From an uncultured Sphingopyxis sp. (GTDB lineage: Bacteria > Pseudomonadota > Alphaproteobacteria > Sphingomonadales > Sphingomonadaceae): a stretch of 5,969 bases of DNA. The stretch lies in NCBI GenBank assembly GCA_937957805.1, contig CALFXW010000166.1:1-5969 (forward strand), written 5' to 3'. The stretch's first letter is position 1, and each line of letters opens with the position of its first letter. Both the position numbers and the translations under genes were made by a program. A model generated the notes under the pieces. That model was not told the DNA's origin and did no database searches. It saw only the letters and a program-made list of their open reading frames with translations. Of the stretch, positions 5,878 to 5,969 are shown in pieces.

Positions 5878-5969
5878 ACTACTCCGCGAAAAGAAGAAGA
5901 TCGCCCTGTTTTTGTCAGTGGCGTGTACAATGGCACTACCACGGGTGCACCGCTTACTGTTATATTCGA
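5863..5969 (+). CDS. aroC: Chorismate synthase fragment, internal piece open at both ends, foreign-looking
   Basis: The plus-strand frame from 5863 reads AGAVGTTPRKEEDRP (5863-5907), then VFVSGVYNGTTTGAPLTVIF (5908-5967), without a stop to the window edge. This fits a known internal stretch near the N-terminus of chorismate synthase. Family members have RR..G....T.RKE.D, followed by a SGV..G.TTG.P segment and a hydrophobic strand. The enzyme makes chorismate from EPSP using reduced FMN. The detailed wording (TPRKEEDRP, TTGAPL) resembles Firmicutes-type AroC more than alphaproteobacterial AroC, and bases 5881-5969 are about 49% GC by count, below the rest of the window. The true start of aroC is not here. 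Upstream the frame runs into rapZ, with IRRK at 5851-5862 possibly still AroC-like. It is probably joined artificially. Family assignment is from motif memory and untested by search. Confidence 0.7.

Noticed and set aside
5878..5969. Continuation of rapZ across the right end because the minus frame has no stop
   Set aside because: The translation (EYNSKRCTRG onward) does not resemble RapZ, while the opposite strand reads as AroC. The open frame is coincidental.
1..5969. CRISPR array, insertion sequence, tRNA/rRNA gene or defence system
   Set aside because: No regularly spaced repeats, transposase motifs, tRNA-like folds or defence domains were found on either strand. All long stretches are explained by housekeeping genes.

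Overview
The window looks like an ordinary chromosomal housekeeping segment from an alphaproteobacterium, most likely of the Sphingomonadales. This rests on its GC-rich composition, on the rapZ - mannose-type EIIA - HPr cluster with no sugar permease, and on the style of the RecR, Def and RmuC proteins. The genus cannot be read from the sequence. The exception is the last ~100 bases, which do not fit the rest.

Layout, left to right. Bases 1-292 (minus strand) hold the N-terminal third of methionyl-tRNA formyltransferase (fmt), cut by the window edge. An 87-base divergent gap separates it from a plus-strand run: recR (380-973), peptide deformylase def (1152-1685) and rmuC (1739-3100). The recR-def gap (974-1151) holds a hairpin just after recR, a set of mutually complementary segments that could fold in two alternative ways, and a possible promoter close to the def start. 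From 3097 to the right end every host gene is on the minus strand. In transcription order they are rapZ (5' end missing), a PTS EIIA of the mannose family, HPr, a SpoU/TrmH-family RNA methyltransferase and a two-domain META lipoprotein. They are spaced 13, -4, 5 and 25 bases apart, so a single operon is likely. The lipoprotein and rmuC converge and share the bases TTAA as their stop codons.

How the genes work together. Fmt and Def are the two ends of the N-formylmethionine cycle. RecR and RmuC belong to DNA recombination and repair. EIIA and HPr are the soluble arm of a regulatory PTS. In related genomes hprK (HPr kinase) lies just upstream of rapZ, but here that region is outside the window or has been replaced.

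The most notable observation is at the right end. The rapZ match stops abruptly near 5863-5877, well before its ATP-binding N-terminal half. The following bases encode, on the opposite strand, a good match to an internal N-terminal stretch of chorismate synthase (AroC) of a Firmicutes-like type, with roughly 49% GC. I read this as a chimeric junction, more likely an assembly or amplification artefact than a real rearrangement. I found no mobile element, CRISPR array, tRNA, rRNA or novel multi-gene system.
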